Origin: Ampelomyces quisqualis
Taxonomy: Eukaryota > Ascomycota > Dothideomycetes > Pleosporales > Phaeosphaeriaceae
Reading direction: 5' to 3'
Length of the DNA: 64,000 bases
NCBI GenBank assembly: GCA_018398575.1
Contig: JAGTXZ010000002.1
Location: 746,501 to 810,500 of the forward strand
Both the position numbers and the translations under genes were made by a program. How positions within the stretch are numbered: position 1 is the first letter of the stretch; each line of letters opens with the position of its first letter. The notes beneath the pieces are model-generated. The model ran no database searches. It saw only the letters and a program-made list of their open reading frames with translations, and was not told the origin of the DNA. Below are positions 1-9,322 of this stretch, piece after piece.

Positions 1-1990
1 TAAACTAAAATACTTAAATAAAAGAAACTAACTCCTAAGAAAAACAACTCTAAACCTTTTATAATACTAAAATTTGTAAGTAATAGGCCTTTAGTAAAGG
101 AGCAGTACCTATTTATAATCTTTCCTATTTCTTTATACTATAGTCTAGCTCTCTTACTTAAGTACTAAAGTGTTATTAGCCTATATTATTCTAACTTTAC
201 CTAGTATTATAGTAGTATTACTTAGGTAGACTTACGTTATAACTATAAATGCTTTAGACTACTCTTACTATAATAACTCTTAAGCCTACTAACTTTACCT
301 TACCTTTTAGCCTTACTTTTTTTTTATAGCTACTCTACTTATTATTTAGTCTCTTATTACCTTTATTACTAGCTACCTACTCTATATCCCTTTCTCTCTT
401 AACTTACCTAGTACGCAACCTTACTGCTGTAGTATTATAATCTACTACTTAGCTTCTCTACTTTATTAATAGGCGTTTTAACTAGCTCTAGCTTAGTTTA
501 TATTATCTACTCTTTAGTTCTTCTAACTTACTATAGCTATTTATCTATTAGGCTAACTTATTTATATATAGCTATACTACTTTACTCTAACGTTTACTCT
601 ACTTTTTTACCTACTTAGCTACTTCTTTTAAGTAACCTAGCGTATTCTTATATTCAAGCACTATATTTCTAATTTAGCTACTATTAATAGTTGCTTAGTT
701 TACACTTTACAATTAATTAATTTGAGATTTCCTAACATATGTGTCTAACACTCTCTTAGTCTCTTATTTATACTTTACCTTTATCTTTAAGCTATAACAA
801 AGAATAAGCTTGTTCTTAGGCCTAATAGAAATACTTACTTTCTAGTCTATAGGTATCTAGTTAACTATTCTAGCTACAGTAATATAATTGACTAGAGTAA
901 GTACTAGTTCTTTAATAAGTTAAGCTAAACGTTTACTAATATTTACTTTAGTTAAATTAAACAAGAATAAGAAGCTAAGCTACTCTCTTATTACGAAGCT
1001 TTAGTAAGTCTTTATTAATCTTAAGTTTGTAGAGAAAACCTTTAGGCCTTATCTACTACTGCTTGCTATTAGCCCTTATTTAGAAGCTAAATAAGTAAGC
1101 TTAGTTATTAAAACTAAAGAGCTTTTATACATTAATAAGTTTCTTTCTACTCTAGGCAATTACTTTAGCCTTAAGAATAACTCTAAAGCTAAGAAGTATA
1201 AGATCTATAACGCTTATATTAAGACCTTAATCCTAAGCTATACTAACTACACTATTAATATAGCCTCTATTAAGAATAAGTCTAAGTATCTATATAGCTA
1301 CTATATAAGAGCTAGTTAGATATTTAAGTTAGCTAGCTTATGTATATAGTTTAGGTTCTAGAGTAAGCTACTAAATAATAGTACCTGTAGTAAATACTTA
1401 TTCTCTTCTACTAAAGAGTTCTATTCAATAAATTGTAAGCAGCTAATACTCTTTTGTTTATTCTTTTTTATTATCTTTTAGAGTTATTTTACTAATTATT
1501 TACAAGCGCTCTAGTTATTCTATATAGTGTTAAGGATACTAGAGCTATTAAGTCTTTTTATATTACTTCTAGCTCTCTTATTCTTAATAACTTACCTTTT
1601 AAGAGTTTGTGCAATTATAGTTTACTAACCTTAGTAAAGAAACTTAGTAGCTTTAGAGCTCTAGGTAAGTCTAGGCTGCTAGATTTTATAAAGCTATTAG
1701 CTGGAAAGGCTTGTTAAAGCCTAGACTTTAGTGCTAGCAAGGTCTCTAAAAACTCTTCTAAAGCTAGCTATAACTCTAAGAAGCCTTTAGGTACTTTTCT
1801 TCTAGTAAGTGTTGCATTTCTAGTCTATCTATAAAGGACTTTAGAGTTAAGAAGTTACCTTACAAGAAGGCTTAGTTAGATCTTAAGTTAGCTTTTAGAG
1901 GTAACTCTATATTAATATTATAGTTAAAGCGCGTAGGCTAACTAGAGGCATTATAAGATAATATAAAACAGTTAGTATATATATCTTAAG
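1..1990. other. RIP-degraded DNA, not identified
   Basis: The stretch is TA-rich and CpA/TpG-poor, with stops in all frames. It lies directly left of the solo LTR that sits in hAT copy B3, so part of it should be interior sequence of B3, but I could not match it convincingly to the interior of B1 or B2. A weak coding-like frame with few stops is visible on the plus strand at about 1000-1430; I do not recognise it. No terminal repeats or intact gene were seen. Confidence 0.6.
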
Positions 1991-1995
1991 GTAGT

Positions 1996-2296
1996 TGTAA
2001 CAACGTAGGTAGGTACAGCTATCGGGATTAAATTAGATACGTATTAGAGGCATATAGGAGTGCGTATTGTATTAGAGATTCTGGATTTAGCTATACACCT
2101 ATAGGTCTTGTATAGAAGGACAAGAAAAACTTGTTCTCTATCTAATGCAATAGGCTTATATTTATAGTTAAGGTAGCAACTAAGTTAGAGCTAATTTAAA
2201 GCGCTTTTAGTACTGCTTCTGCTATCCTTTGCATAATCTGTTACTAAGCCTTTATAGGGTATCAGATGTAACATGTGTTTACATGTGCTTGTTATA
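1996..2296 (-). repeat. Solo LTR of Gypsy family A
   Basis: This is the reverse complement of the 299-bp LTR that bounds A1 and A2. It starts TGTAACAACG and ends GTTATA, a RIP-altered TG...CA end. The flanks are GTAGT on both sides (1991-1995 and 2297-2301), a perfect 5-bp target-site duplication. No internal retroelement sequence is attached, so this is a solo LTR left by LTR-LTR recombination. It interrupts hAT copy B3. Confidence 0.93.
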
Positions 2297-2301
2297 GTAG
2301 T

Positions 2302-3529
2302 GCTATTTCGTGTAGTAATATAGCGTTAGTTTCTAGAGTATATTAATTAATATAAAAACAACTCTATAGTAATAAAAAGAAACTATACTCTAGTTTATTC
2401 TTTGTAACTATAGCGTTTACCTAAATACTAGTAGTTTAAGAGGCTTCTATTCTAAACAATACAGTCTAGTAGGTTAAGTGCTAATCTTTCTTATAAAACT
2501 AATATAAGTATTAGACTACTCTATACAAAAGCTTTCTACTACCTAAGTACTCCTCTAACTAGTAAAGAAGATAAGAAGGATTTATTAAATATACTTATCT
2601 AGTAGCAGACTAACGCAGAAACGTACCTACGCCTAGCCTAGGTAGCTAAAGACGTACTAGCTATATAGCTTGCAGAAGTTAGAGTTAAGTACTTGTTTAA
2701 TACTATAAGAGACTTTCTAAGAGGTTAATAGCATAGGCTTAGAGCAGAAATAATCTAGAAGATTATAGTTATAAAATACGCAATTACTAAGAAGGACGTA
2801 TAACTAAACTATTCTATACTATAATTACTAACTATAGAATTCTAATATAGCGCTAAGAGTATCTAGAATCTACTTAAGCTTTTAGGTCCTATTGATTTTG
2901 CTAGTCTAACTAGCTCTAGAATCTAATATTTTAAGGATTAGATAAGTAATAAGGAGTAGAAGAGTAATAAAGAAAGTAATATTAGGGAATCTGTAACTCT
3001 ATTGCATAGTGTACTACTCTAGACTTCTTAGTATAAGCAGCGCCTATAGAGAAAGAGATTAAGGCGTTTTTGTTTCTTAGACTAGAAAGCGTAATAAAAG
3101 AATGTAATAAAGAGTAGCTCTTAACTAGCTAAAACAAGTAAAGTAAAAAACTATAATAAACAACTAAAATAAACAGTTAAAAAAGCTAATTAAACAGCTG
3201 CAAGTTTAAACTATAGGTGCCTAAATCTAGTTCTTGTAATAACCTTATTTTAGGATATACGCTAAAATAAACTTATTTCTTTTACTCTACTTTACCTCTT
3301 AGTAATATACTTGTTACAGGTGTTAGATTAAAGGCGCTGTATAAGTATAACTCTATAGCAGGTACTCTAATTAAACTAACAACCTAACCTTAATCCCCTA
3401 AGCTATATACCCTAACCTAAACCTTACACTAGCCTCTATATAACCTAAACTCTACTCTACCTCTCTTAGGTTATACTCTAACTTAACTACTACCTATAGA
3501 AGAGTACTCGAAACCTATTTACTAGCGTA
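2302..3529 (+). mobile_element. hAT transposon B3, 3' end (diverged copy)
   Basis: The right end (3514-3529) is the reverse complement of the terminal inverted repeat that opens B1 and B2 (TACGCTAGTAAATAGG). The interior aligns, in reverse, to the left kilobase and a half of B1 and B2, but is more diverged than those are from each other, so this is a separate subfamily. The transposase reads on the plus strand and ends here. The element continues left past the solo LTR and probably off the window edge, so its other end and any cargo gene cannot be seen. The 8 bp after the end are ATTAACAA; the matching left duplication is outside the window. Confidence 0.85.
2567..2800 (+). pseudogene. hAT transposase, C-terminal dimerisation region (B3)
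   Basis: One plus-strand frame contains the classic C-terminal hAT signature: a tryptophan-type stop pair, then QTNAETYLRLA, VAKDVLAI, and a VRVKYLFNTIRD block matching the family's ER-x-F-S/N region. Stops fall at positions that are Trp or Gln in the family, as RIP would produce. In hAT transposases this segment mediates dimerisation and contains part of the catalytic core. It is broken and not expressible as it stands. Confidence 0.8.
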
Positions 3530-5544
3530 ATTAACAATACTAGCTTAGAAGTTAGTAATATTAATATAGATGCCTTACCTAATAGGCTAGGTAGCCTAAA
3601 AAACTCTTCTAATAGTTAGAGTTTTCTATTATAGATCTTGCTTTTGTAGTAGCTTTATATAGAATTAACTCTTTTCTTTTTATATATCTTTAGAGTTTAT
3701 AGCTGTACCTAAGGGCACTACTTTTCCTTTCTTTCTTAAAAAAAAGAGCTTCTTTTTCTTCTCTAAATTACTCTCTCTACGCATTAATTAATTACTATTT
3801 TAATACTACTATTTGTTATTTTTCTCTTACCTAACTAGCGTATTGTTAGGCGCGTTGTTTTAACTGCGCGTTACCTAGGCTTTTTTAAATCCTTTATCTT
3901 ACTTCTCTCTTATACATCTATACTCTCTTTTTAAGCCTATTAATTACTTTAATTAGTATAGATTTCTATACTACTACCTAATACTGCCTGCTTATTTACT
4001 TTCTACTATACCTACTACTACCTACGCCTGCTTCTTAGCCTTCTTATAGGCTATAGCCTAGTCCTAAAAGTAGCCTACGCTACTCTTCTACTTTCCCTCT
4101 ATTTAGTAAGGCTACTAAGGCTTTAGCTGTAGTATATAGGCTGTTACCTAAGCTACTTCTATTAAGAGAGCTGTCTACTAAGCCTCTAGTTAATTAGAGA
4201 CTTCTACTAGCCTCTTAGGTTCTTGTAGTAACTTCTCTTCTGCTCTTACCTAATACTACTACTCTAGCTACTATTAATAAGCTTCTTTAGCAGCTTAAAC
4301 GTGCGTTATTTTAAAATTCTTACCTATATAGCCTAATTCTGCGCCTATTATACTTGCCTGTTACTATTACTTTAGAGTCTAGTAATAAGTTCTATAACAT
4401 AGCATAGTCTCTTTCTAGAGACTTACCTAGCTTCTTTAATAATAGCTTAGGCTTTCTTAATAGTAACCTAGGCTTCTCTAATAATAACTTAGATTTTCCT
4501 AAGTTATCTATTAAAGTTCTTACTACTCTCTAGGCTTATAGTAAGCTAGTTAAAACTTAGAGTATAGGTAATAATAAGCTTTAAGCTTAAATTACCTAGC
4601 ACTATACACTAACTCTAATAGCTTCTCTACCTACCTCTTAGTCTATTACTTAGATATCTCTTATAAGCCTATCTTCTCTAGCTATTGTAGTAATAAGACT
4701 TTATAGCTGTACATCTATAAGAAGGTTACTTTCTCTTATAATACTTTCTTTAACTAGTGTAAGTAGTCTCTAAATAACCTATTAGTAATCCTAGACTAAT
4801 TAATATATAGTTATAGTAATATTATCTAGCTAATTAAATATTAAGGTTATTACTAAGCTCTAGCATATACTTTTTAAGGTTAAAACTAATAGAGAAAACC
4901 TTCTTCTACTACTTGTTAACTGCGTTCTATTGTTAAGACTGTTAGTCTAGTAGTATAGTAAAGTAACATAGAGAGTAAGTCTAAAGAACACTTAGAGTAT
5001 AGCTAAGGGCATAGATAAGATATAATAGCTAAAAGGCTATTAGAGAATAGATAACTAATATAACATAATATACCTAATAATAATATATTTAATTCTATAT
5101 CAAATCTAATAGGCTTTAGAGGTAAATAACGCTCTACTATATATAGCAACTAATTACAACTCTAAATTTCTATTAGTCTAGGCCTTAGAAGGCTGCGCAC
5201 CTACGTATATACCTACGCTCTTCTATAGTTCTTGTAACCTAGAAATTGCAGAAACGTAACAGTCTAACAAGTGTTTAGTAAGCTACTATAGTTATCTCTA
5301 GAATATAATTAGTATCTATTCTAAGGATATAGAGTTAGTACTCTAAAATTAAAAGAATAGAAAATAGGATCTAGAGCAACGCCTATCTAGAGAGTCTAGA
5401 GCAACGCCTATTTAAAGGATCTAGATTACTAACTATTAGAACTAAGTTAGAAAGAGGATTAAGTAGACTCTAAAAAGCAGAGTAATAGCTAAAGAAGCAA
5501 GACGTAACCTGTAGCTAAAGCTGTATTAGGCTAAGTATATATTT
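3530..5544. other. RIP-degraded DNA, not identified
   Basis: This lies between the B3 hAT end and the E-left LTR fragment. A plus-strand frame at about 4390-4800 has few stops and contains a short internal repeat (NNSLGF, NSNLGF, NNNLDF), suggesting a decayed Ser/Asn-rich protein. At 5371-5425 a 17-bp unit (TCTAGAGCAACGCCTAT) occurs twice in direct orientation. I found no terminal repeats, reverse transcriptase or transposase signature. Confidence 0.55.
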
Positions 5545-5659
5545 ATATATATCTATAAAAAGAGTAGTTCTACTTTAAGTAGTAGAATAGAAATTAACTT
5601 ACTTCTTCTTATACTACTATTCTAGCCTTAGAACTTTATTACTACATAAACCTCTTATA
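5545..5659 (-). repeat. LTR fragment of Gypsy family E (E-left)
   Basis: The segment ends CCTCTTATA and aligns to the reverse complement of the first ~110 bp of the E LTR at 46383-46656. It immediately precedes the E-left gag, as expected for a 5' LTR in plus orientation. The upstream part is missing or too degraded to align, so the left boundary is approximate. Confidence 0.75.
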
Positions 5660-6785
5660 GTTTTAATTTCTCTACTATTTATAAAGATAGCAGCCTAGTT
5701 ACTTAGCTATAATAGATTAGAAGCAATTATAGAATATATCTACTAACCTATCTAAAGAAAATACTCTTAATAAGAAAATAATATATAGCCTAGGTAAATA
5801 CTTAGCGCAGCTAAAGTAATAGCGCTAGGCGCTTAAGAAGTAAGCCTAGATCTAGAGCCTAGAATAGAAAGTATATTAATAGAAGTAGCTAGTAGTAAGT
5901 AAATACCTCCTTTAGATACTAGAATAGCTTTCTAGTACCTCTAATAAAGCTAATCTACTAACCTTTTTAGTAAAACGCAACTTATTCTTAGTCTTACTAG
6001 CGTAACGCCTCTAGCTTAACCTAGTAATACTACTAGAGCAGAATCTAAAGATTAAGAAAATCCTTGTGTTTAAAGGTAAAAAAATCTAGAAACATTAAGA
6101 CTTAAAGGTAAAGCTATCTATTATCTTTAAATTAGATCTTCTAGCCTTCTAGCTTAAAGACTAGAAGATTACCTTTACTTTCTAGTACTTATAATCTACG
6201 TTTTAATAAATATAGATGCAAAGAAAATAGAAAGATAAAAGTATAATACTAGTATAGTGTAATATAATAACCTTCTTATTTAATTAGATTAAGAGCCTAG
6301 TAAATAGAAAGCTCTAAGTTACTACATAGTATTAAAAGGCAGTCTAAAAGAATAGCTAAATAGTAAACAAATTTATAGCTTACTTATTTACTTTAGAAAA
6401 CTAGGTAAATCTCTCTTATAGGCTAAAACACTTAGTAATATACCTATATAGTAGGCTTTGCCTAGACATTAAAGTAGCTTTCTCTAACTACGCAGAGTTT
6501 CTTACTACTTATAGAAAACTTATTAAACGCGCTGTAACGCTAGAGGATAACTTACGCTATAGTAGTAGTATACTATTACTATACTATTATATATTTAGAA
6601 CGCCTAGTATAGATAAAGCTTTGCAATCTAAACTTAACATAATAGTTCTATAATGTTGTGCTACTAGCACTACAAACTTAAGCCTAAAGCTAACTAACGC
6701 CTACTACTATTGCAGCAAAATAGGCTATTGGGCCAGGGAGTGCAGATTGAGACTTAACAGCTCCTCTCCTGTCACTGGCTCAAAC
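5660..6785 (+). pseudogene. Gag remnant of Gypsy family E (E-left)
   Basis: This aligns to the reverse complement of the E gag (58526-59263 joined to about 51940-52221). A CCHC zinc knuckle is readable at about 6702-6743 (YYC-SKIGYW-AREC), with first Cys and His changed to Tyr as expected from G-to-A RIP changes. The homology with E continues to about 6785 and then stops abruptly in unrelated DNA of the island. Up to about 6710 the sequence is heavily RIPed; the last ~75 bp are not. The pol half is missing. Confidence 0.85.
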
Positions 6786-7816
6786 GGTACTTGCTCTGTG
6801 CGTTGACCGGGGTAGGGAAGATACTTTTGAAATGCTCCTCCGTACGCGATGCTGTTGACGAGTTGGATCGCTACAAATTGCTTGAACAATTTTTTTGTCT
6901 CATATCAAAGCCCACATGTGTGCAATGCGCTGTTTGCCTGCTCTGGATAGGCTGCGCCAAGTTTAACCCTGCGCGATCGCTCACCCACCTACTCCACATG
7001 CTTCGACGCTCACCCTGAGCGACCAATCCTCGGTTCAGGGCTAAAGCCTGCGCTGCATTTCCCAAGCCGATGGCTTACGCCTACCCAAGCGCGCTGCCAT
7101 TCACGACAGCAATATGGGTGCGGTAGGTAAATATCTGCAGCTCTCGGTGTTTCTGAGCCAACGGGAGTCCCGCGCCGAACGTCTGCGCCTCAACTGCACC
7201 TTACCGCTGGGCCCAACATGGCAGCTTAGTGATGAAGGGAGGCAGCCGCTACATTCAATGCCTGTCATGGATCCCACCTCGTCCCCTCCACCACATGTGT
7301 GCACTAATAAGACCCTTCTTATTAAGCATCCGTCTTGCACGCACAAGCTTTATTATCAACAAATCTCGAAATTGTTCAAATCATTCGACGTGCTTCAATC
7401 TTGGCCATGTGTACTTACGGCATAACTCGTGCTATTCAAGGCGAATGCATAAAGCGACCACAGCATAAGATCGAGACACGCCTACGAAAGAGATGTCAGC
7501 TGTCACCGAAGCCAGGCGCCGCATGCGCAAACCCGACGCATGATGCAACACTGGATCAACTTGCTTCAAGGAAAGGGGGGTCGTGCCCGGCATGCCGTGA
7601 CTCGGGGATAGCACTCGAAGTCTACCAAGTGAAATGGGTAAAACATCACGCATCCACCAAGAAGAGCTCGCTAAGTTTTGTGAATTTAGGTTGACATCAG
7701 TGGCTAGATGGTAAGCCTTGGGCAGAGTAAACTCTTGATGGTGGGTGAAAGGATGGATAATTTAGTAGGAAAGAGTAGCTTGTTGGTGGACATGAAAAAG
7801 GACCATTTATCATCAA
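6786..7816. other. Normal-composition island, no convincing gene
   Basis: Base composition changes abruptly to balanced GC with many CpA and TpG dinucleotides, so this DNA has escaped RIP. Small ORFs exist on the plus strand (6791-7018, 75 codons; 7114-7425, 103 codons; 7335-7694, 119 codons) but overlap in different frames and show no domain, signal peptide or repeat that I recognise. The stretch lies downstream of the kinase and would include its 3' UTR and terminator. Confidence 0.6.
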
Positions 7817-8626
7817 TTAAATGTAAAAGGCCTCCAGGTCTGTAATAATTTCGCTCATTGAGCTGGCGTTGCCATTCCAGCATTTCTGTATCAGCCAGCC
7901 TAGGGGAAGATGTGTAATATCGGGAAATTGTTGAGCTGCGTATAGCTCTTCGACCTGCCTGTATCGATCATCCGATGCTTCGAGTTCATGGTACGGTGGT
8001 CTCCCCGTCGAAAGTTCGTAAATCACACACCCAAATGCAAAGATATCCGTGCCTCGACTCACCCGAGGTATCGATGGCCGGTAGCTAAACCATTCGTAGC
8101 ATGATCCTGCCGGTCCACCATCTATACCGCAGCCTTCAAAGTCGATCAATTTTATACAATTTTGTCCTGTAAGAATCCAATTGTGGCTTCCAACGTCACT
8201 ATGAATGATTCCGTGAGTGTGTAAATGTTGGTAGCCTTCTGCGGCGTGTCTTAGCCAGCAGACTTTCGTCTCAATCGGTATCTCGTTTGCGGAGGGGGCT
8301 CGACAGATACTCCGGAGTGGTGTGCCTCGCTCAAGAACAATAGATCCATCCGTCCGCATTTCCAACACTTTTGCGATATTAGGGTGTGAATCAAGCCGCT
8401 TGTAAACAATATGCTCAGTCCCGCAAGCGTCAGCATCGTGAAACTCCTTCAGGACACGTTCTGAATCGATTTCATAAACGACCCCGGATTTTCCAGCAGC
8501 AAGGAATCGCTTGGTTTCGGGTACGACCACAACGGGGTGTGTTTCGCCTAGAGATCGGTATCTTCTAAGGCATTTGGAAGGAAGCGTCCTGAATAGTGTA
8601 AAGAGTGAGAGAAGGATAGAAGCCAT
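7817..8626 (-). CDS. Small protein kinase (Ser/Thr-type fold), 269 aa
   Basis: An intact kinase domain fills the protein. Glycine loop AAGKSGVVY at residues 43-51; VLK lysine at 60; helix C Glu probably E71; hinge around LERG (98-101); catalytic loop H142-S-D144...N149, so the usual HRD is HSD but Asp and Asn are kept; DFG is D162-F-E164; helix F Asp in TDIFAFG (D194); C-terminal lobe ends near CW (249-250). The DFG-to-DFE and HRD-to-HSD changes occur in a large fungal kinase-like family that I recognise by general pattern (CYEWFSYRP, TDIFAFG, YELSTGRPPY). It is probably a cytosolic kinase; substrate unknown. The frame is open upstream to 9061, but the Met at 8624-8626 sits just before the domain in good context (CCGCATGG), and the upstream translation is Pro/Arg-rich and unlike kinase sequence. 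No intron is needed. It is the only intact gene in the window. Confidence 0.85.
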   Translation of the reverse strand: MASILLSLFTLFRTLPSKCLRRYRSLGETHPVVVVPETKRFLAAGKSGVVYEIDSERVLKEFHDADACGTEHIVYKRLDSHPNIAKVLEMRTDGSIVLERGTPLRSICRAPSANEIPIETKVCWLRHAAEGYQHLHTHGIIHSDVGSHNWILTGQNCIKLIDFEGCGIDGGPAGSCYEWFSYRPSIPRVSRGTDIFAFGCVIYELSTGRPPYHELEASDDRYRQVEELYAAQQFPDITHLPLGWLIQKCWNGNASSMSEIITDLEAFYI

Positions 8627-9070
8627 GCGGTACCTGTCAAGAAAGAGTGTGGCTGGAGGAGTCGGTGGGCAGGATGGCAATGGTTTGTAGAAAGGAAAGA
8701 GCTGTTGATGGAGCCTTGCTTCTACGATAGGGTGGTAGACGGTCAGAGAGTAGCCAGGTTGCAGTACACTGCGTCGAGGGTCGTATAGTGTAGTGGGAAA
8801 GATGACTCGGAATTTGAGTGGGTGAAGTAGGAGTGCTGACGGCCCCGGCTTTACCCCGGCTAGCTTCAGTACTTTGCCTAGACTGCGGGCCGACTCCTTT
8901 CCCGTCTCTCGCGCAGCCGTTTGCATCCCCGCATCTCGGCTCAGCAACTGATGGCGTACTGTGTAGGCCCCCCCCCGCGCCCCGCCTAGGACTCGCCCTG
9001 CGCAATGACTGGCATTCATCGGACAAAGGTACTCTCGTTGTATGAGTATTTGCGTTAACATGCTTACCTT
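8627..9070. other. Kinase 5' region
   Basis: This is normal-composition DNA upstream of the kinase start. On the minus strand it is pyrimidine-rich near the start codon (CTTTCTT, then CTCTTTCCTTTC), typical of fungal promoters and 5' leaders. The kinase frame stays open through it, so an N-terminal extension cannot be excluded, but that translation has no recognisable feature. No clear TATA box. Confidence 0.5.
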
Positions 9071-9322
9071 ATGTTAATCTGGAACTCCGAGCTCAAGCCA
9101 ACGGGCTCATCGCTTGACGATAATTTGGACGAAGACTCTGGCGAGGCGCACACTCCACGCTTAACCCAAGTTGCCTTTTCTATCTTCTGCCCAGACAACG
9201 CCGCAGCTACCGCAGCAAGTTTTGCTAGGCATGTGCCTTCCCTACCGCCACCTACTGTGCTAACGACTACTGTAGTACCGAAGCCGCAGATTCATATTAC
9301 TGTACTAGGACGGAAGTTCTAA
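9071..9322 (+). CDS. Short ORF, 83 codons, possibly the remnant of a truncated gene
   Basis: The ORF is in normal-composition DNA and its stop codon lies within the first bases of the adjoining RIPed A4 fragment. The product has an acidic stretch (DDNLDEDSGE) and an Ala/Pro/Thr-rich second half; I do not recognise a domain. It is divergent from the kinase and starts 444 bp upstream of it. It could be the 5' part of a gene cut by the A4 rearrangement, or chance. Confidence 0.25.
   Translation: MLIWNSELKPTGSSLDDNLDEDSGEAHTPRLTQVAFSIFCPDNAAATAASFARHVPSLPPPTVLTTTVVPKPQIHITVLGRKF

Noticed and set aside
6791..7694. Small plus-strand ORFs in the island as effector-like secreted proteins
   Set aside because: No signal peptide, no Cys spacing, overlapping frames; lengths are as expected by chance in DNA of normal composition.
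8627..9061. N-terminal extension of the kinase to a 414-residue protein
   Set aside because: The frame is open, but the translation is Arg/Pro-rich without any family feature, and an ATG with good context lies just upstream of the kinase domain.
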